A stretch of 31,102 nucleotides of DNA, taken from SVQP01 sp045658965 (GTDB taxonomy: Bacteria > Bacillota > Clostridia > Oscillospirales > CAG-272). The stretch lies in assembly GCA_045658965.1 (NCBI GenBank), contig JAZOVZ010000093.1, positions 1 through 31,102 on the forward strand, given 5' to 3'. Positions 24,101 through 31,102 of this stretch are shown piece by piece. Position numbers and translations under genes: made by a program. The notes under the pieces are model-generated. The model was not told the origin of the DNA. It searched no databases and saw only the letters and a list, made by a program, of their open reading frames with translations. Within the stretch, counting starts at the first letter, position 1; each line of letters begins with the position of its first letter.

Positions 24101-26515
24101 CTTGCCCGCGGTCAGCGTCACCTGCGTGGCGTTCTCCATGGGCTGTCCGTCATATACCTTGCTGCCGCTCGAGGTCTTGACCGAGATCGAGATCGGCGTC
24201 ACGGTCAATTTGCCCGATACCGTCTTGATCTCAAAGTTCTGCGTTACGTTATTGCCGCTCTTATCCCAGACCTGCACGTTTTGCACGCTCAGGCTGCCCG
24301 TGCCTGCGCCCGTCTGGCTGCCCGACAAAGTGTAGGTGGCGCGGTAGCCGTCAGCCCCCCAATCCTCCTCCACCGATGAAAGCGAAAAGCTTTCTGCGGC
24401 GAGCGGCTGTCCGTCATACGCCTTGCTGCCGCTCGGTGCGCGCAGCGTCAGGCTGATGCCGTTTATTTTAATGGTATTGCCTGTAAATTTGAATTCATAG
24501 TTATGCGTTCTGTCCGCACCGCTGCCGTCATCCAGCACGACCTTGAACAGATCCGTGGGAACGGTATAGCCGTACGAGCCGATCGATACGGGGGCGGATG
24601 TGGGTACGCCGTTTTTGGTGTAGGTCACGCTTTGTGCAAAGGCGTTTGCATCCAGCACCACCCTGTGCCCCTTGCCCTCAAAGCCGCGCAGCTCTCTCTC
24701 GGACAGATCCTTGGGGTACTGTGCCGTCACCGCCGCACCCGTATACTGCACGGTGATGGGATCAAACTTGATCTCCAAGGTGCGCTTGTTGACGGTCAGC
24801 CTGCCCGCGTTTTGCAAAGCACTTGCATACCAATCGGTTGCGTCCACCGCCTTGCCAAGTCCTTCCTTGTGCATGATGCGGTAGGTCACGGTATACGTGC
24901 TCACACCCGCTTCGGTCTGCGTGCCCGAGGTGCTGACGATCTCAACGGTATCGTTCTTGAACAGCTCTCCGCTCACCACGCTGATCAGCTGCTTGACGTC
25001 ATAATCGGAAGGGTCAAGCGCGGATGCATCGTACGTTTTTGCCAGATCCTGCAATCCAAGGCGCAGGTACGCGCCCTTTTCTATTGTCAGCGTGCCGTAA
25101 GACGCAGTCAGATCGTAATTCTTGGTCACGTCCTTGCCGCTGCTTGACACGATGGCAAAATCCAGCTCGTTAGAGATACTGCCGGGCGTGGTCAGCGAAG
25201 CTGCCTTTTTGATCTTGACGCTGTCTCCCGCGCCAAGCGAACCGCTGTAGATGCGATAATTCGCCCAGCTTTGCTCTTTTCCGTTATAGACAAGACCCGT
25301 GCTGTCCTCGCTGCGCAAATGGATCTTGCGCGGCTTGACGGTCAGTGAGCCGTATTGGTACTTGATATCGTAATTCTTGGTCACGTCCCTGCCGCTCTCG
25401 GTGATCTTGAGCTGCACGCGGTTTTCCTCGGCACGGGCGGTCACGTCGGTAATGCCGGTCTTGTCGTTATGCACGCACTCTGCGTACTGCCCTTGCACGA
25501 TGCTGCCGCTTTGGATCTCATACCGATCGGTAAATTGGCGCATACCGTTGTATTCCAGCGTCACGTCGGGCGTGCTGACGGTCAGCGGTCTTTTTTCAAT
25601 GACCACCTTGCAGACGTCTACCTTTATATTATAATACGCCGTGCGGTCCTGCCCCGCGTCGTTAAAGATTGCCACGGATACGCTGTTGTCGTGTCTGCCC
25701 ACGTCAGCAGAAACGCTGTGCGGGGTGAGCACGATCTCGTCACCGCGGTACAAAGAGCCCTTGGTGATCTCGTAATGCGACGTGCTCGCACTCTTGCCGT
25801 CATAGACCTTGGTAATGTTGACGGGTCTGCCGTTCTTGATCTCATCCGCAACCACCAAAGTGATCTGCTTGGATTTGACCTTGATCGTGCCCTGCGTAAA
25901 GCTCAGATTGTAGCCCGCGGTCACGTCATTGCCCTTTTTGTCACGAATAACTACCGATGCAGGATCGATATGGCAGATCGCGCCGCCGCGACCGTCATAG
26001 GTGAAATAGGACAGCGCAGCCGTATCGACGCTGTGCCCTTTGGCGAGCACGCCGTCGATCTGCCAATGCTTGCCGAATGCGGGCTCCTCACCGTACTCAA
26101 ACTTGGTACTCTTGCCCTCGGGGCGAAGCGTGACCTCGCGGCGGTACAGCGTGACGGTGCCCGGCTCGCTGTAGACCTTTTTGCCGAAAAAGCCCTTGGT
26201 GATGACCGCGCGCACGCTGTACGTGCCCGGTGCGGTGGGCTGGTCTGCCGACCAAGTATCACTGCCCACGCGCGCATATTCACACTTGTACGTGCCAAGC
26301 AGCACAAAGCAATCAAAGTCGGGCTTGTCGCCAAACGCAACCGTTTCGCTTTGCAGCGTATAGTCTCCGAAGTGAATACCGCGCAGCATGAGATAGCCAA
26401 GCAGCAGCACTGCGCCTAAGATCAGCAGCAGCACCGCACACTTGACGCATATCTTGAATATGCGCGCCAGGGGGAGATACCCTCTGACTTTTTTCTCATA
26501 TGCTTCGTACATCAT
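21158..26515 (-). CDS. Giant membrane-anchored protein of about 18 YDG-type Ig-like repeats
   Basis: A 1785-residue protein from ATG 26515 after GGAGA. A short cytoplasmic start is followed by one membrane helix (about 22-44), then an extracellular part built of tandem units of about 85-95 residues. Each unit has a Y-[DN]-G anchor (for example KVYDGQPME, KAYDGQPLA, RHYNGQPLT), then G-x-L-x-x-GH, then G-x-DVT-x-x-Y-x-I and a closing G-x-L-x-V. I count about 18 anchors, some diverged (KTYDASALD, VQYTGAAVT, GEYSGQPYD). These resemble YDG/MBG-type Ig-like repeats of bacterial surface proteins. No catalytic domain and no LPxTG sorting signal are seen; the C-terminus ends RYTLYEVIIQYG. It is probably a long surface stalk or scaffold held by its N-terminus. 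It lies 31 bp after the transglutaminase-like gene with matching repeats, so the two form a unit. The ligand is unknown. Confidence 0.85.
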   Translation of the reverse strand: MMYEAYEKKVRGYLPLARIFKICVKCAVLLLILGAVLLLGYLMLRGIHFGDYTLQSETVAFGDKPDFDCFVLLGTYKCEYARVGSDTWSADQPTAPGTYSVRAVITKGFFGKKVYSEPGTVTLYRREVTLRPEGKSTKFEYGEEPAFGKHWQIDGVLAKGHSVDTAALSYFTYDGRGGAICHIDPASVVIRDKKGNDVTAGYNLSFTQGTIKVKSKQITLVVADEIKNGRPVNITKVYDGKSASTSHYEITKGSLYRGDEIVLTPHSVSADVGRHDNSVSVAIFNDAGQDRTAYYNIKVDVCKVVIEKRPLTVSTPDVTLEYNGMRQFTDRYEIQSGSIVQGQYAECVHNDKTGITDVTARAEENRVQLKITESGRDVTKNYDIKYQYGSLTVKPRKIHLRSEDSTGLVYNGKEQSWANYRIYSGSLGAGDSVKIKKAASLTTPGSISNELDFAIVSSSGKDVTKNYDLTASYGTLTIEKGAYLRLGLQDLAKTYDASALDPSDYDVKQLISVVSGELFKNDTVEIVSTSGTQTEAGVSTYTVTYRIMHKEGLGKAVDATDWYASALQNAGRLTVNKRTLEIKFDPITVQYTGAAVTAQYPKDLSERELRGFEGKGHRVVLDANAFAQSVTYTKNGVPTSAPVSIGSYGYTVPTDLFKVVLDDGSGADRTHNYEFKFTGNTIKINGISLTLRAPSGSKAYDGQPLAAESFSLSSVEEDWGADGYRATYTLSGSQTGAGTGSLSVQNVQVWDKSGNNVTQNFEIKTVSGKLTVTPISISVKTSSGSKVYDGQPMENATQVTLTAGKLISGHTLGGAVKADYITDVGTHDNDRITPKVYSATGQDVSGNYLITVNPGRYTVKPATLHIGTPLVQGEYSGQPYDGECDGTSSAQGLAKGQRVELNVVSDGIELGRHPMRVKGYRVLDARGRDVTGNYTVTCEDGQIEIVPRKITVVTGSSTVEYDQVPALSHRIDVGGSGLVEGHEIRATFTYPDGIWEIGTSVQNSLESIRIVDEGGKDVTAYYKINPNYGMLRVAPIDITITTGSQTKPVYDGQPIMANYCKVTDGKLLAGHKLHVTYKYADGVADVGKWKNDLASIRITDSEGKDVTYMYACTVDAGVLEITAPYVLPLQTFDAEKVYDGMPLSNEQYEILGELLSGHEVAGVNPVSIDLVGEVENRLSLIIMDENGRDVSKNYEFYYDADTLGMLRITHRPMTVSVPEHVTMTYNGTGKLAIPQEQLTCDGLVKGQKVMLPMHVESPEIGRKQDCELGDLRVYDARGRDVTHCYYVSLEGEWRSVTVEPAELQLYLPDHYTKEYDGRGVGVLQAGYRPMGLASGHRVEYVASETPAEPGSYTLAFSEWVVYDQHGNDVTANYTVTANTCSVVLSPLHVKLTSLDASRHYNGQPLTMHELKQYKLPAGYTLDVVFTGSQTEVGKSDNTFEVTVYDENGNDITAYCTFSRTYGTLEVWDQISLTLKSDSDMMIYDGTTLVCHELGAYKLPEGYSLEVFFTGEQTEPGISDNTFYVEIYDESGEVVTGSFDIKYEYGKLHVVRAEDWVITLVSKSASKNFDGTPLTMHELEAYELPRGFYLDVTFTGEQTAIGASANTFTARAYNDAGQELSVVCEFGTLEVRLDITVNAYEMTYTYDGTEKNCEDVWVQGLPEGYWVDVTFGKGLTVTGTKDVEFASVTVYDAEGNDVTAQCNLTLKTAKLTVQPRTLTVYVYGQSADSIVPVQGSLVNGHTMFAEYGEGGECFIEITDARGELVYSNRGDSPVRYTLYEVIIQYG

Positions 26516-26546
26516 AGTATGTCTCCGGATGAAATTTCAAAAATTT

Positions 26547-29500
26547 TTAAGGTGCCAGCACGCGCAGCGTACCGGAAATAATGGTGATCTGATAGTTTGC
26601 GGTCACATTTTTGCCGTCAGCGTCCACAATGACGACGTCCGAAACCGTTGCGTCGCTGACGCCTACGTTGGTCTGGCTGCCCTTGATCTGATAGGACGCG
26701 ATGCTCTGCCCTGCAGCAAGCTCGCCCTCGGTCAGGGTAAAGCTATCTGCACGCAACGCCTTGCCGTCGTATACCTTCTCCGCGCTGTCGGTCACAAGCG
26801 TCAGCTTGATGGCATTCACACGCAAAATGCCCGCGCTGATGCGGATATCGTACTGCGCCGTCACGTCATTTCCCGCACCGTCCACCACGCGGCAGGTGGG
26901 CGTGTTATAGATCGATCCCACGTTTGTGATCGAAGGCAGGGTAAACGCAAGCACGTGTCCGCGCGCGGCAAGCGCCCCCTCGTCAAAGCTCAGCTCGGGA
27001 ACGGACAGCGGCGTGCCGTCATAGGTCTTGCTCGCGCCCTGCGAGCTGACCGTCAGCTCGTACAGGTACACCTTGAGCGTACCGTGATTTCTCTGTACTT
27101 CAAAATTATGCGTCACGTCTCTGCCAAGCAGGTCGGTGATCACGACCTCGCCGATCTCGTTGACGCTCTGCCCGATCTCGGTCTGCCGGCCGCTGACCGA
27201 GGCAGTTACGGTATACGGCAGCTTGGTATTTTTGAAGGAATGCGTAAAGGTCGCGTTCTCCAGCGGCATGCCGTCGTATACCTTCTTGGCACTTGCGGCA
27301 CTGATGACCAACGTGGGCTTTCTGACCTCAATAATGCCGTCACGGAGCACGATATTATATTCACTCGTCACGTCCTTGCCGTTCTCATCCACGATCATTA
27401 CGTCCGTAATGACCGAAACGCCCGTGCCCGCATCGGTCTGCTGACCGCTGACCTGTACGTTTTGCAAAGTATGTCCCTCTTTGAGCGAGCCCTGCGAAAT
27501 GATGACGTTTTCGGGCGTTGCCACGTAAGGCAGACCCGTATAGTAGCCCATGATCTTAATGGGCGTCAGCACCAGCGCGTCGTCGGGGGTGCTTGAAAGT
27601 GCGGGGGTGGGATCAATGCGCACCCAGCCAAGTCCGGTGATGAACACCTCGACCCAGGCGTGCGCATCCGCTCCCTTGACGTCGGTCCAGGCACCGCCTG
27701 CCGCGTAGGAGCTGTAGCCCACCACGTAGCGCGCGGGGATACCCAGCGAGCGGTAAAGCAAGGTTGCCGCGCTTGCAAAGTGGCGGCAGACACCGCTTTT
27801 TGACTCGGTCAGGAAAAAGATCACCTCATCCTCGCCTGCGGGGCAAGCGGGGTATTCGAGATCATAGGTAGCCGCCGTGCGTACGGCGTTTGCCACGTCA
27901 TCAATGACGGAAAGTCTGTCTGCGCGGAGTCCCTTTTGCTCTGCAAACGCCAAAAGTGCCTGCTTGGTGCTCTCGGGCACGGACAGATACTGCTCGTACA
28001 CAAACGCGGTGTACAGCTTGTTTTGCTCATCCTCCAAGCCCTGCGCAGCGTATCGCAGCGCATCGGCAAAGTTGTAGCTCCAATTGTAGCCGGAAAGCGT
28101 ATACGAATCGGTATAGGGCGAGAGCACAACGTCGTTATACGCGCCCTCGGGGCCCAAAGCTACGTAGTTCGGCAGCAAAAACTGATTGCCCAAGATTTCG
28201 ATCTGATACTGCGTGGGCAGGATGCCGTTGGCTGCCAGCACCTGACCAACGGTAAAGAGCATATTCTCGTCTGCCACAGGGTACGCCATGGCGTCGCCCC
28301 AGCCCCAGTTACCCGCGCTCTCGCGGAAGGAATAGTCCCCGTAGCTCTTCCAGCGCAGATACACTCTGCCGCCTGCTTCAGCCCACACGCGGGCTGCAAC
28401 GGCGTCTGCATTCTGCGCATCATTGTCAAGGCTGCCGTCGTCCGAGATCTCACCGCCCGTAGAGGGTGCGGTCTCGTAGACCTCCAGCGTGCCGTATTCG
28501 TAAGTAATATCATAGCGGTATGCAATATCCTCGCCCGTGGTCGGGTCGATGATGGAAACGGTAAAGGTGTTATCCGAGAAGCCGATCTCGGTCTGCGAGC
28601 CGGTAAAGTGCGGTACGATCTCGTACAAGGGATCGATCTGCCCCTCGGCAAGCACGTACTGCTCGCAAGTCAGCGGCTCGCCCGTATAGGGAGCTGCCAT
28701 GGAGCCCGATACGAAGATCAGCTTTTCCATCTGGTCGCGGTCAATGCCGTGCACTAACGTGATCTCGTAATTCTTGGTCATATCAAGCTTCCCCTGCAAG
28801 AAATCGGGCGTGTACTGACCGCCTTCGACGTCACGGATCGTGACGCTGCGCAGCATAAACTCCACGGTATCCTCGGCATTTTTGATTGCCTCAACCTCGG
28901 CGTACAGCTCGTGTCCCTCGACCAGCGAGCCCTTGGTGATATAGTATTCACCCACGGGCAGCTCATTGCCCGAAAAATGCTTGATGCAGGGGCTTGCAGA
29001 GACCTCAATGGGACGCGGCTCGACCTTGAGAGAGCCTACGCGCGTGCTGATCTCATAATAGTCGGTCACGTCGCCGCCAATGCTGCCGTCACCGTACAGC
29101 TGCTGCACGCGTATGGACATATTATTCGTAATGCTGCCCACTTCGATAATGCTGTGCGGGAAGGAAATATCCAGATAATGCTCGGCAAGCACCTCTCCGT
29201 CCACCGTATAATTCTCATAGCGCAACGGTGTGCCGTCATAGATCTTGGACGCACCGTACGAGGTCACGGTAATGGGACGCTTGGTCACGGTCAGCTTGCC
29301 AAATCTGTACGTGATCTCAAAGCTGCCGTTGGCAATACGCCCCTGCGGATCAAGGATAGTCAGCACAAAGCTGTTATCCGACGAGCCGGGCACGGTCTGT
29401 GATCCGGTAAAGGTGGCAGTTGCGGTATATCCCTCGGGCAGCGTGCCCAGCACGGGATCCCACATCTCATAAGTCAGCGGAAAGCCGTCGTATGCCTTTT

Positions 29501-29894
29501 GCGTGTCGCCCGATTTGACGATCAGCTTGCGGTGCGTCACGGTCAGCTTGCCCGGTCGGGTCTCAATTTCGTAATGGCTCGTTACGTCAGCACCCAGCGC
29601 ATCCTTGACCTTGACCGTGGCAACGTTCTCCGTCCAGCCAACCTCGGTCTGCTGCACACCGTACGTGACCTCTAATTTGTGTCCTTTTTTCAGTGCGCCC
29701 TTCTTGATCGTGTATTTCTCACAAGTCAAGGGCGATCCGTCAAATTCCTTTTGCGCGCTTTCGATCTGCACGACCAAGGAGGAGGGTCTTGTATCGATCA
29801 CGCCCGTGACGATCAGACCCATATAAATAGCCAGCATGATCAAAATACCGATCACAATGCTGCCAAACAGCACGGTCGAAGATTTTCTGTTCAT
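26547..29894 (-). CDS. Membrane-anchored transglutaminase-like protein flanked by YDG-type repeats
   Basis: A 1115-residue protein. The ATG at 29894 (MNRKSSTVLFG) is chosen because GAAAGG lies about 9 bp upstream; the open frame beyond it runs into the hairpin array. A membrane helix (about 7-33) is followed by five YDG-type repeats (about 45-475, first KEFDGSPLT), an acidic linker (about 475-500) and a helical lead-in (VYLRWKSYGDYSFRESAG). Then comes a transglutaminase-like core with the triad Cys703 (SGVCRHFASA), His745 (ADAHAWVEVF) and Asp761 (RIDPTPA). After about residue 780 four more repeats follow. The fold can serve as a protease, cross-linking enzyme or amide ligase; the actual reaction and substrate are unknown. 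The repeats match those of the next gene, so the giant protein may be a partner or substrate. No sorting motif is seen. Confidence 0.88.
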   Translation of the reverse strand: MNRKSSTVLFGSIVIGILIMLAIYMGLIVTGVIDTRPSSLVVQIESAQKEFDGSPLTCEKYTIKKGALKKGHKLEVTYGVQQTEVGWTENVATVKVKDALGADVTSHYEIETRPGKLTVTHRKLIVKSGDTQKAYDGFPLTYEMWDPVLGTLPEGYTATATFTGSQTVPGSSDNSFVLTILDPQGRIANGSFEITYRFGKLTVTKRPITVTSYGASKIYDGTPLRYENYTVDGEVLAEHYLDISFPHSIIEVGSITNNMSIRVQQLYGDGSIGGDVTDYYEISTRVGSLKVEPRPIEVSASPCIKHFSGNELPVGEYYITKGSLVEGHELYAEVEAIKNAEDTVEFMLRSVTIRDVEGGQYTPDFLQGKLDMTKNYEITLVHGIDRDQMEKLIFVSGSMAAPYTGEPLTCEQYVLAEGQIDPLYEIVPHFTGSQTEIGFSDNTFTVSIIDPTTGEDIAYRYDITYEYGTLEVYETAPSTGGEISDDGSLDNDAQNADAVAARVWAEAGGRVYLRWKSYGDYSFRESAGNWGWGDAMAYPVADENMLFTVGQVLAANGILPTQYQIEILGNQFLLPNYVALGPEGAYNDVVLSPYTDSYTLSGYNWSYNFADALRYAAQGLEDEQNKLYTAFVYEQYLSVPESTKQALLAFAEQKGLRADRLSVIDDVANAVRTAATYDLEYPACPAGEDEVIFFLTESKSGVCRHFASAATLLYRSLGIPARYVVGYSSYAAGGAWTDVKGADAHAWVEVFITGLGWVRIDPTPALSSTPDDALVLTPIKIMGYYTGLPYVATPENVIISQGSLKEGHTLQNVQVSGQQTDAGTGVSVITDVMIVDENGKDVTSEYNIVLRDGIIEVRKPTLVISAASAKKVYDGMPLENATFTHSFKNTKLPYTVTASVSGRQTEIGQSVNEIGEVVITDLLGRDVTHNFEVQRNHGTLKVYLYELTVSSQGASKTYDGTPLSVPELSFDEGALAARGHVLAFTLPSITNVGSIYNTPTCRVVDGAGNDVTAQYDIRISAGILRVNAIKLTLVTDSAEKVYDGKALRADSFTLTEGELAAGQSIASYQIKGSQTNVGVSDATVSDVVIVDADGKNVTANYQITIISGTLRVLAP

Positions 29895-29922
29895 CTCGGA
29901 CATCCTTTCATAGAAGTGAAAT

Positions 29923-30040
29923 ATTCCGCACAGCGGAATGTGAAATTTTTGCGTTCGCAAAAGTGAAATTCGCGCGCTGCGCGAGTGAAATGTTCCGCTA
30001 TGCGGAACGTTGTGGTAGAAATTTGCCCTTTTGGGCAAAT
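29923..30040. repeat. Hairpin array part A: five hairpins with GTGAAAT linkers
   Basis: Hairpins are ATTCCGC-ACA-GCGGAAT (29923-29939), TTTTGC-GTTC-GCAAAA (29947-29962), TCGCGC-GCT-GCGCGA (29970-29984), GTTCCGC-TAT-GCGGAAC (29992-30008) and ATTTGCCC-TTTT-GGGCAAAT (30021-30040). The first four are separated by GTGAAAT (29940, 29963, 29985). The first and fourth stems differ by a compensated A-T to G-C end pair. On the minus strand this segment is the 5' leader of the transglutaminase-like gene and ends 14 bp before its ribosome binding site. Confidence 0.9.
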
Positions 30041-30046
30041 TTCATT

Positions 30047-30456
30047 TGCGCCAAAGGCGCAACATCATTGGGCGTCAGCCTACATCATTGGCGGCTCTGC
30101 CGCCACATCATTTGCGCCAAAGGCGCAACATCATTGGGCGCAGCCCACATCATTGGCGGCTCTGCCGCCACATCATTTGCGCCAAAGGCGCAACATCATT
30201 GGGCGCAGCCCACATCATTGGCGGCTCTGCCGCCACATCGTTTGCACCGCAGGTGCAACATCATTGGGCGCAGCCCACATCATTGGCGGCTCTGCCGCCA
30301 CATCGTTTGCACCGCAGGTGCAACATCATTGGGCGTCAGCCCACATCATTGGCGGCTCTGCCGCCACATCGTTTGCACCGCAGGTGCAACATCATTGGCG
30401 GCTCTGCCGCCACATCATTTGCGCCAAAGGCGCAACATCATTTGCGCGACAGCGCA
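30047..30456. repeat. Hairpin array part B: 19 hairpins with ACATCATT linkers, 65-bp higher-order repeat
   Basis: Three hairpin types alternate: H1 TGCGCC-AAA-GGCGCA (or variant TGCACC-GCA-GGTGCA), H2 GGGC-GCA-GCCC (twice with a GTCA loop) and H3 GGCGGC-TCT-GCCGCC. They are separated by an 8-nt linker ACATCATT, or ACATCGTT before the H1 variant. Five H1-H2-H3 sets of 65-66 bp run from 30047 to 30365, followed by H1 variant (30374), H3 (30397), H1 (30420) and a last hairpin TGCGC-GACA-GCGCA (30443-30456). The array begins 7 bp after the AAA+ gene stop on the minus strand. It is open in several frames without coding signals and is non-coding. Confidence 0.93.
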
Positions 30457-30463
30457 ACCAACC

Positions 30464-31102
30464 TCACGCTGCTCTTTCGAATCTGCGCAAATACTCCTTG
30501 CACAGCTTCATGCGGTCGTAGCCGAACAGCTCGTCAAGCGTGTTGCAAAGCCCCTGCACGCTGTTGCGTACGTAAATGGGGTTCTGTGCTTCCAGCTTTC
30601 TGAACACCTTTTTGGACAGAATATCGTCCAAGGCGTCCAGCTCGTCACCGCCGCAGGCAAGGTATACGGGTATATACTGCCTGATCTGCTTCATAATTCT
30701 GTTACCGAACGTGATCTTGAATTTATCGATCATGTACGCGTCCAGCTTTCTGAGTCTTCTCGCATTTCTTGCCGTCATGCCGTATTCCTTCTGCGCACGT
30801 GCCACCATGGCGTCAAATTGCGCTGCGGATATGCGCACCTGCGGCGAGGGTACGGCTTCAAAGAACTGCGTCTTTCTGTCAAGGTTGATGACCATGGCAC
30901 GGTCGTACACCTTATCCGAAATGGCAAAGGTGGAGTCGTCGTTGTTTGCCGTTCCCACGAACCACATATTGGGGGGCAGCTTGAGTCTGCCGCCCTTGAG
31001 TAGTGCGGGGTCTCCCTTTTGCACGTCGGACACCACGTCAATGTATCTCTTCTCGGGATCGGGCAGCTCCAAAAGCGAGAGAAATTCCGCAAAGTAATAC
31101 TC
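30464..31102 (-). CDS. AAA+ ATPase, McrB/dynein-related type, C-terminal part only
   Basis: The frame is open to the window edge, so only the last 212 residues are seen. The first residues, EYYFAEFLSLLELPD, look like the helix following Walker B. Then LPPNMWFVGTANNDDSTFAISDKVYDRAM contains the sensor 1 Asn of GTANNDDS and the arginine-finger-side segment SDKVYDRA, as in AAA_5/McrB-like ATPases. The remainder is a helical lid domain. The classical MoxR sensor (A-T-Q-N-P) is not present. The Walker A is outside the window, so the full domain layout is unknown. It is on the same strand as, and 569 bp upstream of, the transglutaminase-like gene, with the hairpin array between. It could power a surface-protein system, belong to a defence module upstream, or be unrelated. 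Confidence 0.8.
   Translation of the reverse strand, partial: EYYFAEFLSLLELPDPEKRYIDVVSDVQKGDPALLKGGRLKLPPNMWFVGTANNDDSTFAISDKVYDRAMVINLDRKTQFFEAVPSPQVRISAAQFDAMVARAQKEYGMTARNARRLRKLDAYMIDKFKITFGNRIMKQIRQYIPVYLACGGDELDALDDILSKKVFRKLEAQNPIYVRNSVQGLCNTLDELFGYDRMKLCKEYLRRFERAA

Noticed and set aside
21296..26419. Long plus-strand frames (589, 361, 354 aa) opposite the giant repeat gene
   Set aside because: Antisense shadows; the minus-strand frame is unbroken for 1785 residues and shows regular domain repeats.
30047..30456. CRISPR array
   Set aside because: The constant parts are 8-nt linkers and the other parts are self-complementary hairpins that themselves recur in order. There are no unique spacers and no cas genes.
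29963..31003. 346-aa and related plus-strand frames with HHWRLCRH/IICAKGATS repeats
   Set aside because: They are translations of the hairpin array and of the reverse strand of the ATPase gene. There is no ribosome binding site and the repeat period follows the hairpins, not a protein.
30464..31102. Calling the ATPase McrB of a McrBC restriction system
   Set aside because: No McrC-like gene follows it, the DNA-binding domain is outside the window, and this AAA_5 signature is shared by other ATPases.

Overview
The window looks like the chromosome of a Gram-positive, spore-forming member of the Bacillota, most likely a gut-type Clostridia. The evidence is gene order and content: yicC-remA-rpoZ-priA-def-fmt-zinc protease-rsmB-rlmN-rsgA-thiN-spoVM is the classic Bacillota housekeeping block. 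A 25-codon spoVM gene is present at its conserved place after thiN, which points to endospore formation. Genus and species cannot be assigned from the sequence alone.

Layout. (1) 1-2433, plus strand: the 3' part of aroA, overlapped by tyrA, then a GNAT acetyltransferase; this is the tail of an aromatic amino acid operon. (2) 2434-3695: a mixed intergenic region holding a possible short transcription unit, an AT-richer orphan gene with a HEPN-like look, a tRNA-Pro(TGG) with its terminator, a tRNA-like T-arm remnant and a perfect 12-bp hairpin. (3) 3696-4920, minus strand: efp with a good sigma-A promoter, followed by a very acidic zinc-ribbon protein. (4) 4969-8127, minus strand: a two-gene secreted carbohydrate unit. 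A signal-peptide/carbohydrate-binding-like/membrane-anchored protein overlaps a large membrane-anchored glycoside-hydrolase-like protein, and both are driven by an extended -10 promoter. (5) 8152-19038, plus strand: the housekeeping run starting from a consensus promoter (TTGACA-N17-TACAAT) in front of yicC. It covers RNA quality control, transcription (omega), replication restart, translation initiation (def, fmt), rRNA modification (rsmB, rlmN), ribosome assembly (rsgA), thiamine pyrophosphate synthesis (thiN) and spore coat anchoring (spoVM). gmk, coaBC, the prpC/prkC signalling pair and rpe, often found inside this block, are absent here. (6) 19051-21114: a YgiQ-family radical SAM protein and a bidirectional terminator.

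(7) 21158-31102, minus strand, is the most unusual part. The 3' end of an AAA+ ATPase of the McrB/dynein-related type is followed by a 410-bp array of 19 small hairpins with constant 8-nt linkers, then five more hairpins with a different linker. Next comes a 1115-aa membrane-anchored protein carrying a transglutaminase-like Cys-His-Asp domain between tandem YDG-type Ig-like repeats. Only 31 bp later comes a 1785-aa membrane-anchored protein made almost entirely of about 18 repeats of the same kind. I infer that the last two form a cell-surface system. Whether the ATPase belongs to it is open, and reminiscent of, but not the same as, the known MoxR/DUF58/transglutaminase clusters.

Small hairpin elements related in style to the array also occur upstream of remA, and a different 230-bp nested inverted-repeat element sits between rsmB and rlmN. 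The genome therefore seems rich in palindromic intergenic repeats.
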